Shown here piece by piece: positions 48,501-60,777 of a stretch of 64,000 nucleotides of DNA (positions are counted from its first letter, which is position 1; the number at the start of each line of letters is the position of its first letter). The notes below the pieces were generated by a model, which had not been told where the DNA came from, did no database searches, and was given only the letters and a program-made list of their open reading frames with translations. The position numbers and the translations under genes were made by a program. This stretch comes from Elysia chlorotica (taxonomy: Eukaryota > Mollusca > Gastropoda > Plakobranchidae): the NCBI GenBank assembly GCA_003991915.1, contig RQTK01000030.1, positions 797,651-861,650 on the forward strand. Direction: 5' to 3'.

Positions 48501-49064
48501 GACGCTAGAGACGAAAATCTACCAAAAAAAACAACAACACACAAAAAGGGAAAAAATGCATTTAGTAAATAATACTATTACTTAATTACTATTCCTTGGT
48601 GCAGTTTTTAAAGTTATGGTTAAGCGCGGCCATCAATTAGGTTTGCAGTGACTAATCGCGCTAAAAATCTGTATTTCAAAGACCTTCTCCCACAATGCGC
48701 ATGAATTTGGTGAGTACGATTGATGCATACAGGTTTTTTTCCTGAAATACAGGTTTTTCAAATGAAATATACAGGTTTAGCTTTTTGAAAAGTGGCAGGT
48801 CTGTAGTAGTGTAGATTCTGTACTAAACTAGCGTATAACTCAGTGCTACACATGTATAATATATCTATTGCTATCGCCGTACATGTATAATTAATATATC
48901 TCCTGTTTTTTGCCTCCGTTGTAGGAAAGTGGGCGGAAGTCAAGGAGGACATCCAGGCACTGAGGTCGTCCGTGCAACTCAAGGACAAGTGGAGGAACAT
49001 CCCGAAGGCTAGGATTAGATCCATCGCTCGAGAGCACGGGCTCGCCAATCTGTCCAAAACGTAG
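42511..49064 (+). CDS. TRF-like telomere-repeat-binding protein (3' exons, gene span)
   Basis: Seven exons join in phase. The C-terminus, split over the last two exons, is a single Myb repeat: GPWTPAEEEKFVLSVLRIGV, then GKWAEVKEDIQALRSSVQLK and DKWRNIPKA. 'VQLKDKWRN' is the telobox, the helix that reads double-stranded TTAGGG repeats in TERF1/TERF2-type shelterin proteins. Upstream is a helical segment (RIVQACVDLSKGKVDAASDL; FEDYISLLDRLVKSV), which could be the end of a TRF homology (dimerisation) domain, then a low-complexity charged linker. The N-terminal exons were not found. An ATG at 42502, just before the first acceptor, could give a short form but would lack most of a TRFH domain. A C-terminal Myb with telobox also occurs in other telobox proteins, so TERF1 versus TERF2 cannot be chosen. 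Confidence 0.85.
43240..43310 (+). CDS. TRF-like gene exon
   Basis: Reads LSKSFSQICSKLEKAGNEDI and on to ITR plus two bases. Acceptor TTTTTTAG, donor GTTTGT. Confidence 0.8.
43640..43828. repeat. Two-copy ~98-bp tandem repeat
   Basis: 'tatggttgaactcttgcacaagtcatttttagtattaaggggtatttctcaaaattgtaaattacg...' occurs twice in tandem, just before the next exon's acceptor. Confidence 0.9.
43872..43959 (+). CDS. TRF-like gene exon
   Basis: Reads LSSKSSLEKIIDQCNNSSSA and on to DERRHTKSK. Acceptor ACATCTCAG after a long T tract, donor GTTTGT; phases agree. Confidence 0.82.
44503..44795 (+). mobile_element. Full-length tRNA-derived SINE
   Basis: The clearest head in the window: 'ggcgcgaactggctcaagtggtagagcgttgg' (A box) and 'ggttcgaatctc' (B box), then the conserved core and tail ending 'ctcacgttggactttgaacc'. 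Confidence 0.9.
44870..45300 (-). repeat. Triplicated ~145-bp unit containing a tRNA-like sequence
   Basis: Three tandem units, each with 'ggctggttacataat', 'tgaacagggattgaat' and 'ttttgttttatttatct'. On the minus strand each contains a tRNA-like stretch with 'gtagatcactcagtttcaaatcagagggctg' and 'ttcaatccctgttc', resembling a tRNA A-to-B-box region. Confidence 0.8.
45422..45503 (+). CDS. TRF-like gene exon
   Basis: Reads GKENPRHRLSGSEERSDLEE and on to MVTPRKK plus one base. Acceptor TTGTTCAAG, donor GTAAGC. Charged linker, followed by an (ATT)n tract. Confidence 0.82.
45528..45592. repeat. (ATT)n microsatellite
   Basis: About 65 bp of ATT repeats filling most of a 112-bp intron of the TRF-like gene. 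Confidence 0.95.
45616..45746 (+). CDS. TRF-like gene exon
   Basis: Reads RNQDDDDESRAGSPQKRPGV and on to LDGAWSPKGVKKLS: acidic then basic linker. Acceptor AATCACCAG, donor GTGAGT. Confidence 0.85.
45772..46045 (+). mobile_element. tRNA-derived SINE
   Basis: Head 'caagctggcgcaagtggtagagcattgg', core 'tcagtgtcagtgtaatgtgact', tail 'cccgttcagaatgtagtctaatgttggac'. It starts right after an exon donor. Confidence 0.88.
46306..46399 (+). CDS. TRF-like gene exon: first half of Myb domain
   Basis: Reads KKPVSHARVKLGPWTPAEEE and on to KFVLSVLRIGV plus one base; the first Trp of the Myb repeat is in GPWTPAEEE. Acceptor CATCCAG, donor GTGAGT. Confidence 0.93.
46445..46694. repeat. ~57-bp minisatellite with a displaced copy of the last intron's 3' end
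   Basis: Four to five units around 'ctcagtgctacacatgtataatatatctattgctattgcc'. Its end, about 46606-46694, recurs at 48832-48923 right before the final exon, including 'ttttttgcctccgttgta'. Confidence 0.88.
46777..48804 (+). mobile_element. ~2 kb inverted-repeat DNA transposon in the last intron of the TRF-like gene
   Basis: Ends are CAGACCTGCCACTT (from 46777) and its exact inverse AAGTGGCAGGTCTG (to about 48803), flanked on both sides by TA. That pattern is expected for Tc1/mariner-type TA target duplication. Subterminal 'atacgggtttt'-like motifs recur at both ends. It carries a SINE remnant at about 48293-48425 and no recognisable transposase, so it looks non-autonomous. The family is not assigned. 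Confidence 0.82.
48925..49064 (+). CDS. TRF-like gene, last exon: telobox and stop
   Basis: Reads GKWAEVKEDIQALRSSVQLK then DKWRNIPKARIRSIARE and ends LSKT-TAG. It contains the second Trp and the telobox recognition helix. Acceptor CCGTTGTAG; two bases complete the Gly codon. Confidence 0.93.
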
Positions 49065-51015
49065 CCAATTAGTCCAGATATGTGAGGCGATTGGGTGTGA
49101 CTTAATTTACTCTTGCAAGATCTGAGGCAGAGACATCTATATATAGAAAAGATAAAAACAATTGCTCTGCTCTGATTATTTCGATTTACATGTGACAAAG
49201 ATCACCTCTGGTTCAAGAAATAATAGTTATACTATTTTCAACCTGATTAAGTGCATTAAATGCAGGGAATGTTTCAAGAAGTTGAAATTAAAACTTGAGC
49301 CTAATTGCCTCATATATATAACAACACCATTGATGTCTGAAACTGGTGAACATTTTTGACAAAGTATGGATATTTCTAATGAAGAGAAGCTTCTGTTGAC
49401 AGAAAGTTAAGTTTTTACAATAAGTAGGCCTACTGCAGAGTGGAGGTTTCATTTTTTCCCTGTAACATGAAACACTTGGCGTTATTTTATCCTTCTTATG
49501 TTGAATCAGCCTTTCAAACCAAACATGCAGCTAACATTACAAGTATTAATCCGTTTATAAATAATAGAATGTACTTTATTTTTATATCTGATAAACTTTG
49601 AAATTTCTTTCATTTGAAACTTCTGTGCGAATGATGTCATGAGATCATCATGATGTTATGTAATGTATGTAAATACTTCTGGTTTGTATTAATGCCTCTT
49701 AATACATGTACAGTCCAGTCCATATATAACGACTTGTGATGCCACGGCACCTCTGGGTGTAACGTCACTTTCCCTACGCCCCTGTTTTCTCCTGTCAAAA
49801 CCAAAGTAAAAAATTCTTTAGTTTAACGGCACCCACAAGCTCTCTTTCTGTTTCAACGGCACCTCCTAAACATCACAGGCAATAAGCGGGAGGTAAAATT
49901 CTGCAAAGCCAGCTAGTAAAAAGCCTCCGAAGTCTCCCACCTCTTTTCACCATTGGTCCAATTTAATACGTACCAACCCCTCGACATGAGCACCTGTCTA
50001 TGTTCAGTGTGCAGGTAAGTATAATTGCAAGAGCAAGGGATGGGGCTATGATCACTAAAACCCGAGCTCCTGTTCCCTTCTCTCTTGCGGTTTGCTTTCC
50101 AACTCAACCTACTCTTACACAACTAGTAGTCTTCTTTTAATGCACCTATCACTATTCCTAGATATACGATGGCATAGAGGAAATGGGGCCCAGTTATATA
50201 AAAACATTAGGCCTACAGTCAATTGCGTGTGTGGTGAAGAAATGAATAGTGGGGAGTTATAATTATATTGCAGTATGATTGTACTGTGGCTGTGCGAGTG
50301 ATATCAGATAACTATTTGATCAAGGGAAGCAAATTGATATTTTCATACAGGTATTATTAGTCGTGTCTCTTTTGTCTGTGTTTCACCCCACAGTAATAAA
50401 ATGTATACATATATACATAGATTAAAAAAGTCCCGTTTGAGCAGTTACATCAAAGTTTGACTATAGTTGGTACATATATCTTAATAAACATAGAGAACAT
50501 TGATGTTATATGTATAATTTTACAATAAAGTGTATATATATATAATTTTATATATATGTATTTTCTTCATTTTTTGGGTCATTTAACAATGCAGCCCTTC
50601 GAGTTACAATTGACATGTCACTTAAACATCCCATGCTGTTTTGACTGCAAAATATGAAACATATTTAATATAACAGAGGCAGGTATTTACAACTGGATGG
50701 AAATCCAGATTTTATTACTTTGGTCGAAGGAAAAGCTGACTCCATTAGGGTGCTTATTTCTTGATTCCCACAATTTTTCTTAGACAGAATATGGAAGAAA
50801 ACTTTTCGAGTCTTAGAATTTAACGTATTTCAACATTTCATTCTGTGAAACACTGGGCGAGTAATATATTAAAGGCATTCTGGATTCCACTCCTCTTTCC
50901 TCTGGGTCACCAGTTCGTTTTTTACAGATCACTCTGCTCTTTGAAGTGTTTAGGTATCAACCATTAAATTCTCTGCCAGCAGGAGTTGAGATAAGCTGGT
51001 CGCTTAACAACCACT
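49065..51015 (+). other. Downstream region of the TRF-like gene, no gene seen
   Basis: AT-rich sequence without coding signal. An AATAAA at about 50523, followed by (TA)n, is a possible but distant polyadenylation signal. Confidence 0.4.
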
Positions 51016-51019
51016 CTAT

Positions 51020-51245
51020 AGGTAATAAATATAATGTGGACAGGCCCAGGATTAACGTCTGACAATTTATGAGCTAACGCACAGAGACAGTGCGGGGAGA
51101 CCACAACTCCCGTCTCAGTCGGTCACAAATCGACACCAACCTAGACAGTAGGGGGAGATACAATAAATGTATAAGTCAGTTTTGACATGCAGACCTCCCA
51201 ATTGGGTGACCCATGCTCTACCCCGTGCGCCAGTTCGCCCTCCTC
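51020..51245 (-). mobile_element. tRNA-derived SINE
   Basis: Reverse-strand copy: tail near 51035 ('gtggacaggcccaggattaacgtctgacaat'), core 'ccgtctcagtcggtcac', head 'ctaccccgtgcgccagttcgccc' ending about 51242. Confidence 0.82.
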
Positions 51246-53794
51246 TACCCGCAGGACTAAAAGCCCAAATAGATTGGGCCTGTATAGCTCCAGTTCAATA
51301 AACAAAAAAATGCTCAAGGAAATGCTAGGAGTCGGTGGTAACATATACTAACAACAGAAATTTACAATTAAATTTGGACAAAAAACTTGCAGAACAAAAT
51401 TTCTACTTTGAAAATCAAACTAAAATCCATGGGTGGTTTCCATAACTTGAGTTATGCAAAGATATTTTTATTATGTATGAACAAGCCAAGATAGTACAAA
51501 AAAAAATGTTAAATGTGAAACTATATTAAAAAAAATAACTATTCAATATGTTATATCAATAGTTATTCAAATGTATAGATAGGTATACGCTTTTGTATAA
51601 AATGAATGTTTATAATGAGCTCTACTGGAATGCGTTGATAAATATAACAATTTTTTATCACACTGACCCTACATTGTTATAAGCTATAATCATCTGTACA
51701 AAAATAGTCGAGATATCAAGTTATCAATAAATCACAACCACCACAAAGTTTTTTTTTTAATATACTTAGATATCGCCAACTACAAATGCAATCCACAAGG
51801 TTATGAAAAGCAATGTACATGTATAACAAGTCTAGATGTTTCCATACAAAACAAACAGGTTGAAAAAGATTTCAGATTAGTTATGTGCTAAATCATCCTA
51901 AATGAAATAATATATGTACTGACACATGTATTGTGTTTGTCCGCATGCTTATCGAAGTCGACTCTTGCACAACCAGAATATTGCTATAACAACCTAAACA
52001 TCACATTCTAAGGCGAAAGTACATACAGGATTATACTAATCTATAATTTATAGGCACTCAATAACAGTTTATTTTAATTTGACTTTAACTTAAGTGCTTT
52101 TTTCATATAATTAATTCTTGAGAGATGAAAATAAAACCCAATACAGCTGCGATACCGCATACTTGCTCACACTCACATAGGCCACCTGCGCTGATCAAAG
52201 GTTGACACATACTATTGACCTGGGTCAGTCGGCACGGTCCTGGGCTAACTTAAGTATCACTGATATGACGCCGTGTGTGGTACTGATAGCATACATACTG
52301 AGGTACTGGTCGTATACGTACTGTGGAATTCTCTTTAGTTACAGTCAACGCTTGCTTTATGACAACCCCTTCGAACTGTCCCTGCCTTGTTTTTCTTCAT
52401 GTTTGCATAAATGAAATGCTAAAATTGTGATTCTGCGGCACAAAATTTTAGTCAAATTTTCTCTCAAATTAGTGCAGAAATCAATTCACGAATAAATTCA
52501 TAAATCCACTCCTAATAAACATATCTACAAAATTAAAAAAAAATATTGTAAACAGAATGCCAAGACTCATCTTTTAAGACCCTAGGCCTATTTAGAAATT
52601 TTCACTAAACTGCCTAGTATAATGGAGAAAGTTGATTCGATCTCAAGAAACAGATCTTTAAAGTACAGTATCACACAATTTAACATAGTTTTCAAAATCA
52701 ATCCAGAACACCTTGGTGAGACGCTTGGTTCGGTATAAGCATATTGGAAAATACAATCTTCTAGATGAAAGTCAAATACAGTGATACACTTTTTAGTTTT
52801 AAGAGCATGTACAAGACAACCTACTCTGATTGTTTTTCTTTGACAAACAAGTTTTAAATTTAATATTTCAATTAAAGTTTTGCTTGGGTAAGAGATGAAA
52901 TCTGCATTTTATGGCAAAAATCAGAGACAGTCTGTGGTTTAACAAGGTTGCCTTTGAGAGGTCGGCAGAACCAACAAAATCTTCAGAAGTTCTATATAAT
53001 ACATCTTGATTATCTACTGTTTGACAACTATCAAATGCATTAACTAAACATAAAAATCATTGTTTGTACTTTTTTAATTATACTTTTCTGTGTGTACCAA
53101 TTGTTTTTCAAGAACTTAACAGCAGTTGTATATATGCAGCCACTTGTAAAAAAAAATATTTTTGGTGGCACAAAAAAAAAAAAAAAAAATTGTAAAGAAA
53201 GTAATTGTAGACATTCTAAAACAGATAAACCTAAGAAGATTGAACAATGTTAAGGACTGTAGTCAATAGAAATTAAAAAGCAACAACAGTAAATTGTAAA
53301 AAAAACCCAGGTCAAACACACAATCACTGCTATTCCTTTCAATTTCTTCTTTGCAATCAAATTAACTATATTGTCTTTTCTCTCATTTCAATGTTGGAAA
53401 ATATAAATTAATAAGTAAAGTAAAAATATATGGAATGTATATTTGAACCTATTTAAACTAAGACAACTCAAGCACACTTTCTCTCTATCTCCCATTCTTT
53501 GTATCTCTGTCTTAAGTCTCATTTTTTCTCTTTTTTATGTTTTATTCCTTTCCATGGCCTGTAGGTACAAACTGGTAAACTATTTTCACACTTGTCCCTT
53601 TCACCCCTTCAGATCTTAGTGGAAATCTGTAAAGATGAAATCGCAACCTACAATCACAATATTTGAGCAACAAAAGATTATAATCACAATTTTTTTTATG
53701 TTAAAAAACAGCAGATAAAAGCAAATAGAAAATTGACAACTGCAGCTGTAATAATTTAAAAAATATCCAACTTGAATAATGATTATGATTATGT

Positions 53795-53796
<2 letters not shown>

Positions 53797-53860
<64 letters not shown>

Positions 53861-53965
53861 TTAATAATAATAATAATAACAATAATAAAATAATAATAAA
53901 AAAATATCCAACATGAATAATGATGATAATAATGTTTAATAACAATAATAATAATAACAATAGTA
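53797..53965. repeat. (AAT)n microsatellite with repeated flank
   Basis: AAT repeats interrupted by a repeated block ('aaaaatatccaacttgaataatgat', about 53757 and again near 53898), so repeat and flank were duplicated together. Confidence 0.92.
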
Positions 53966-54430
53966 ATAATATAAATAATAAAATGAATACCAATAACTGT
54001 AATAGTATTACCCTGGTGCAAGGTGAAGTAGAAATACAAATCAATTACAAGCAAAATCCATTAGTGACAACCGAAAGCTTGGTTCTATAGCTCGGCCCAC
54101 AACGTGAGAGCTGCCTTGCTTAAACACAAATATGCAGCTGTGAAACACTGAAGAACTAAGTCTAATACGTATACATTATACATGTAAAATTGTCTGCCAT
54201 AGCAGATTCTAAATAATTTGTTTACTTCATGGCTTTACAACACACTGCATCACCGAAGTACAAACAAAATTTTATTGCCATAAAATTCTACTCTGGGACG
54301 AACAAAATGTTCCATAAAATACACATAGAACTAAAATACATGTATTACATTACCACACTGAAAAAAATTCAGGTGGGATATTTCACGTCACAATTTAAAA
54401 ACAAAGCGTGCATATGATGCTCAGATGCTG

Positions 54431-54490
54431 TCGCCGTATAGGATCCCCCAGGGGAACCTAGGAGACGTTAAACCCGGAGAGAGGGAGAGA
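54431..54490 (+). mobile_element. SINE-like tail with GA-rich end
   Basis: 'gccgtataggatcccccaggggaacctaggagacgttaaacccgg' followed by 'agagagggagaga'; same family as 26815-26870. Confidence 0.6.
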
Positions 54491-57399
54491 TTTGTAGATG
54501 CTCAGATGATACCAGCGGTGCAGTAACTGATCTTGGTAAAGCAAGCTGTGAGGCTATCCAGCTATTCAGAGTCAGAGCCTATGACACTCTACCATGGAAC
54601 ATAGTGCCCCTGATCTACTCAGGAAAAAAGCAAACTTAAAGCCCTCTCATGCAAAAACTAAGGAATAAAATGTGGTTTACATGAGTTAAGAGTACATTTT
54701 TTTAAAAAGGACCATATAACTGAGTGTGAGTAAAGCATGCACGACCAGTACAAGTGTCCTGTTTAAAACCATTATATTACTAGACAGAGACAGCAGCATA
54801 TTTTACAGTGTAGACATAATCATTGCATATTCATGCTTTAATTCAGTCATTGAAGGTTGTTCTTTTTTTATGAGACAGCTGTTTAAATTTTCCAACAACA
54901 GAATGAATTTATCCAAAGTAAGTTGAATGTTTCAATTTTTACCGCCTGAAACAGAGCTAAATATACTGTGAATTTAGCACAGTAAGTGGTTGCAAATTAG
55001 CTTATTTGAAGGAACGTATATCAGACTCTTCAAAATACAATAAAAAAAAGTTACAAATTGGATTTTGTTTTTCGATTACAGTAACTAAGAGTAAGAGATA
55101 CAAATACTTTTGTAGGCTTATACCTCATGCATTGCACAGTAAGATTTATGAAAAAAACTAAAACTAAAAACAAGATCTACCAAGGCTATAGCAAAGGCAC
55201 ACAAAAACAATTTTTTCAGTAAGTTTAGAGCAGATCTAAGAAATGCTCCATAGTAACAGTATTTTTGTGTGTTTTTGTTTACAAAGCTATACTAGAACAT
55301 TTAGATTTAATATGCCAGACAGAACAACAACAACAGCAGCAGCAGCAACAACAACAACAACCAACAAGAACAGATTTATCACTACCGGTACACAAAGTTA
55401 TTAGCATTTTATTTCTGTGTGAATATATAGTAATTTTGTGTGTGCTACACTTTCTGATTATAATGAATTTGTGAAATAAAACATTATTACAAACAGGTTC
55501 ACAAAACAACCAGCATAGATGCAACCTCACTGCATTTAAGATTACATGTACTTCTGCTTGGGACTAAAGTTAGTTTATAAGGTACAGTTTTTTACAGAAA
55601 CTTGTATGAACAAATGTCAAATCATGTTATGCCAAATGGTATAATAATTGGGACTATAGTGAAGTAATCTGAGCTATAGATTAATTTTTGGCGATTGATT
55701 AGAATTCAATTTAAAATGACTCAAAGAACTTTGTTGATATTCATTAATTCTTTTTTATTGCTGCTACAAGTTTATACTCATTCTCCATAGGCAATGAGAT
55801 TGAGTAAAAACAAGCAAAAACAGAAATTTTACCAGTACATTGGGATTTAATTTAAATTTGCTAAAATGTTAATGATGAAGGTTTAAAAAGGAAACATTTT
55901 TTTTCCACAAAAAAATATTTATAGAAGTAAAATAAATACTAAAATAGACAATAATAAAAAAGTTAATATGACCAAAATAAACAGTTACAATATTTTGTCA
56001 GAGACAGAGATTAGGCAATACAAAAGTGGCCATCTTAGATTCTTTCCCTCAGTCAATTATCAAATTATAAAAAAAAAAGTCATGACATTGCCTGAGACAA
56101 TATGGGACAATTGATCCTTAAACTGGAAATATACATAAAAAAAAAACAACCAAAAAAGAAAAAGCAAAGCATTGAAAACATTTGCCTCCCCTGCGTATCA
56201 AACAGAACGACGTGTTTCAAGGAGCAAGCTTGTTTTCAGCGGGCACAAAATGTTGGTCTTTGCAGTTCACAGATCTATTCTTGGAAGATTTTTGTTTGGA
56301 AGCATGAGGCTACAACGGCTTTGATAATCTTAATGCAAAAGCCAACAAGAAAAAGATTAAAACGTAAAAAAAAAAATACTGGCCAGCTGTTGATGTCAGC
56401 AGTAAAAAAATAAATAAAACAATCCCCCACCAACCACCTAAAAAAAAAAAAAAATTATATTATGAAAGAATATTCTTATATTCTGTCATAACTAGGTGGA
56501 TAGAAAGCCGATTCAGCAGACAAGCAAGATCAGAGATTTTTCTTACCACAACAGGAAAGTTAAACAGAATGTTGCTTTCACTGCAGCTTTTATAGAGAAT
56601 ACAATTCTTTGCACATGCATGCCACCTAAAATTATATATAATGCTAACCATGGAAATAGACAACGACACAAACAACTCATTGAAAAGTAAAGCAACGAAA
56701 TAAATAACAGACCCTATGTCAGTATGTGTGAAAATGTTCGTTTCAAATTTTTAAAATCTCCCGAGCAAAAAGTCTAGTGAGACACCTGCTTCTTGTCCAG
56801 ACATTATAATAGTTGTGTCCGTGTCCCACAAAATGAATCTAGTTGCCATTCAGGCTTGCCGCTAAAAAACAAAACAAAGATAAAGAAAAGTATTTAACTG
56901 AGTGCATTTGAATTTGATTGGTGAAATAATTACACCATTTCAGTTTAACATTAACAGTGCTAGTAATACAGTTAAAGCTCTTTACAAAAAAAATAGGCCT
57001 AGGATAAACCAAAACAAGTGCTTTTAACAGAAACCGAAACTGAAAATTTGTTTTAACTAAAAGAAAAGACTGGATGGCAATTACTGGCTTCAGTTTGCAA
57101 TATCGCTGCATGTTTACCAGGCAGAGCCTATGCTTACTTACTAACAATACTATAACTTTAGTTACATTTCAAACAGTTTGGTGAAATAATTCCTCTATTA
57201 CAATGTAAGCCCAGCATTACTGGTTAGACGTCTCACCCTAATCTCACTGCTGAAAAATTCCTAGAGCAAGACAGGATCACAACTAGAATCGATTTGTGAA
57301 ACTGCAGCACATTTCCTAAGTACAGGCTAAGCTCATACAATATTACTTATGTATTGTGTAAATGCTAGAGACCAGATCTAGGTGTGGCTGGGGAAACTT

Positions 57400-57513
57400 C
57401 TAGAAGAGTTTGTTGCTTTTCTTGAGCTGCTTCTGCTTCCACTGCGGGAGTTTGTTGAAGGCCTGGTAGGACATGTTGAAAATGCGCTGGAACTCGTCTT
57501 CCCTCAGGTGGAT
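57400..57513 (-). CDS. Villin-like gene, last exon: headpiece
   Basis: Thirty-seven codons plus [23 protein letters not shown] and on to [17 protein letters not shown]. Acceptor CACGCCAG; phase 0. Confidence 0.95.
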   Translation of the reverse strand: MHLREDEFQRIFNMSYQAFNKLPQWKQKQLKKSNKLF

Positions 57514-60500
57514 CTGGCGTGGGGTAAGATAAGATACGATGAGGTATAGCGTCTGTGTACGTGGGAAAATTTCGATTGGTTGCAGAATAACACAGATATA
57601 TGTACAGTGTATTTGGAGATGACAAAAGTGTACACACATTCACAAATATTCCACCCCCCCTCCACCCACACGCATCAAATAGTATTGTTTAAAAAAAAAA
57701 AAAATTATAAAGGTAATAGTGACAATTGTATAATATACTATTGTCACTATAAATAAAAAAAAATTTATTAATCCTATTCGCAACATCTCATCTGTCACGG
57801 TTAAGGCGGAGGGAATAAGCTGGAGTTCATGGGTCCCTGCCCTAACCGTGCTTAAAGATCACAAAGATCTGATATGTATTATTTATAAAGCACTTGAATA
57901 ACAATTCTGTTATTTCACTGGTATATTTTTTATTCTACAAACACACGAAGATGGCAATACATACAATAGATTTGTCAACTTTCAAGAGAACAGCATCTCA
58001 ACACTTGTATTCGTATAACGAAAAGGTTATTATTCACATCGATAGCACAGCTGTTAATATTTTTTATAGATCTTGTATTACTTTCTGTATACTTTAAATA
58101 TTATTAATTTCCGTGAAAAATTCATATTACATTAAAAAACTTCTCTTGATTAGGACTGTCTCTTTCGAGATCAAAATAATTCTAGAAACGGGACTTGCTT
58201 CTTACGAAGTCAAAAGTCAAACTAGAAACAGGACTTGCTTCTTACGAAGCCAGAAGTCAACTAAGGTTTTTCAAGTAGATAGGCTTTTCAAAATGTCCGA
58301 ATGAAGTTCGCTCACTCTCTCATTCCGTGAGTGAGTTATTTTCTCGTGATATTATCTCGTCCTAGTTTGGGCGTGCAGGTATAACGTTGTTACGATATAT
58401 ACGTGACAGTATATATCGATACTTAAGTTAATAAGAGATAATGTGTTTAAAAAAAAAAAAAATTATAAAGGTAATAGTGACAATTGTATAATATACTATT
58501 GTCACTATTACAATAATAATTTTTTTTTCTTAATAAACACTATTTGATGTGTGTGTTTTAATATAGTCAAATATATTATGTAAAAGAAAAGGCTTGTTCC
58601 TTTAAGTTTTGGTCTTTAGGGGTTTCCAATACACTTTCCACCCTTGTCTCACTATTGAAGAATTTCAGTATCTCTCAGTGCTAGTTTAATTTGAGGAAAT
58701 TTAAACTAAAGCAGTTTACGTAAAAAAGTAGCGAACAAACAAAAATTACACAACATCTTGCAGCTATCACAAAACAGCAGTCGAAGAAAAGCAAAGTAAG
58801 TGTCAATGAGCTTATTTATGCGTAACATTTAAGATTTGTCAAACAGTCTGCCCATAACACTTCCATTTAATAGTGATGAGTGAAATGTTATTCCCTATTA
58901 AGTGGGTAATATTTTCGGCTAAAGTGTTACTAAAGTACATCAAAAAAATTCAATTCACCCGAAATCGTTCCTGATTATTTGGGTTTTCCCAATTTGGCGG
59001 ATCCGACTGTAATAAATTATGTGGTGAACTTTGCAAAATTGTTTGTTTGTGTGTGTTTTCAAGTGAATGGCAGATGACACATTTTTGCTTGGTTTGCACA
59101 ATCTTAGGATTGAGCATCTCTATTCATTATCTGAGATAGTCGTACGGTTCTGCGCCATGTTAAGATCACGCTGCTCTGCAAATGGCGCTTGACATAAATC
59201 TCTACCATTTGTGCCAATGTCTCTGATCCCCCCACCCCCATCCCCCCAGGGGGCGCGGTGGTCCAACGGTAGAACATCGGCTTCCCACGTAAAAGGTCCT
59301 GAGTTTGAATCCTGGCTGTTGCGTTCCCTACTGGGTGGGTCAGTGTCAGTATAATGTGACCGGCTGAGACAAGAGTCATGATATCCCCGCTCTGTCTCGT
59401 GTGTGTCAGCACATAAAATTATCAGACATCCATCTTGGTACCCATCCACAATATAGCCTATATAGTGCTACTGTTGGACTTTAAACCAACCCAACCAACC
59501 CACCCCCCATTTTCACTAACCTCCCTGGCTGATGGGTCCACCCCAGACGGAAGTTCCTCCACAGCAACCTGTAGCTCCTCCAGCGAGAACTTGGTGACCT
59601 CGTTAAAGTCCTGGGTCCCGTTCGTCACGTTCTGCATGGTTGCAATAGAAGAAAAAAAAGCATTGATCCAAAGTCTTAACTTTTTCCCTCACCACAAGAC
59701 TTAGCGGCACAATCACGATAGAAAAAAAAGAATTTACCCAAAGTTTTAACCTTTTCGCTCATGACAAGATTTAGTGGCACTGGCACAATCACGATAGAAA
59801 AAAAAACCTTGATCCAAAGCCATAATCTTTTCCCTCACCACAAGACTTAGCGGCACAATCACGATAGAAAAAAAAGCATTGATCCAAAGTCTTAGCCTTT
59901 TCTCTCACCACAAGACTTAAATAGGGGATTACAATTAAAAAACAAACAAACCAAAAACCCTTAATCCAAATCCATAACCTTTTCACTCACCACAAGACTT
60001 AAATAGGGGATAACAATTTAAAAAAAAAACCTTGATCCAAAGCTATAACCTTTTCACTCACGACAAGATTTAGCAGCACAATCACGATAGTAAAAAAGCA
60101 TTGATCCAAAGTAGTCACATTTTCACTAGCCATAAAAATTTTACCATACATACTTATGTATATGAAATTCTTATTAAAATCTGTGCCAATAGTTTTCGTT
60201 GTACCAAAAACTCATGCCTGTAAAATCTTACCTCTTTCACTTGAGCAATAGGCATATTTCCCTCTCCGATCTGTTTCTTCAGTTCCTCAAACGTCATTCC
60301 TTTCTGTAAAGAAAATAAATAGTAGCTTATGGTAATGTACAAAATTTTATTTAAAAAAAAACCCCAACAATAATCAAACTTTTCATACTCATCAGCCTAA
60401 CTAATATTTTAGTATGAATCCATATAGCTACACAGGCATCCCTTGAATGTTTTCTTTTGAAAAAGCTCATTCATTATATTTGTAAGAAAAAAACAATGAT

Positions 60501-60728
60501 AGCAATATGCAGACAAAAAAAATTAAGAAAACATGGAGTGATCAATCTTCACTCCTTAATCATGGCGTTAATGTCAAGGAGGGAAGAATTAGTCTGTGAG
60601 AGGAAAGAGAGACAGGTGGAGGGAGACAAAGGAGAGAGATGGGGTGAGGAGATAGTGATAGAGGGAAGAGGGAAGGAAAGAGATAGGGACAAAGAGACAG
60701 AGAGAGAGAGTGAAAGATGGACAGTTAC

Positions 60729-60777
<49 letters not shown>

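Larger units (their letters stand above)
51246..57399. other. Intergenic region, no gene recognised
   Basis: About 6 kb of AT-rich DNA between the convergent ends of the TRF-like and villin-like genes. Contains an (AAT)n tract, a microsatellite-tailed repeat near 54431, and poly-A/T runs. Open frames here are short and without recognisable domains. Part may be villin 3' untranslated sequence. Confidence 0.5.
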
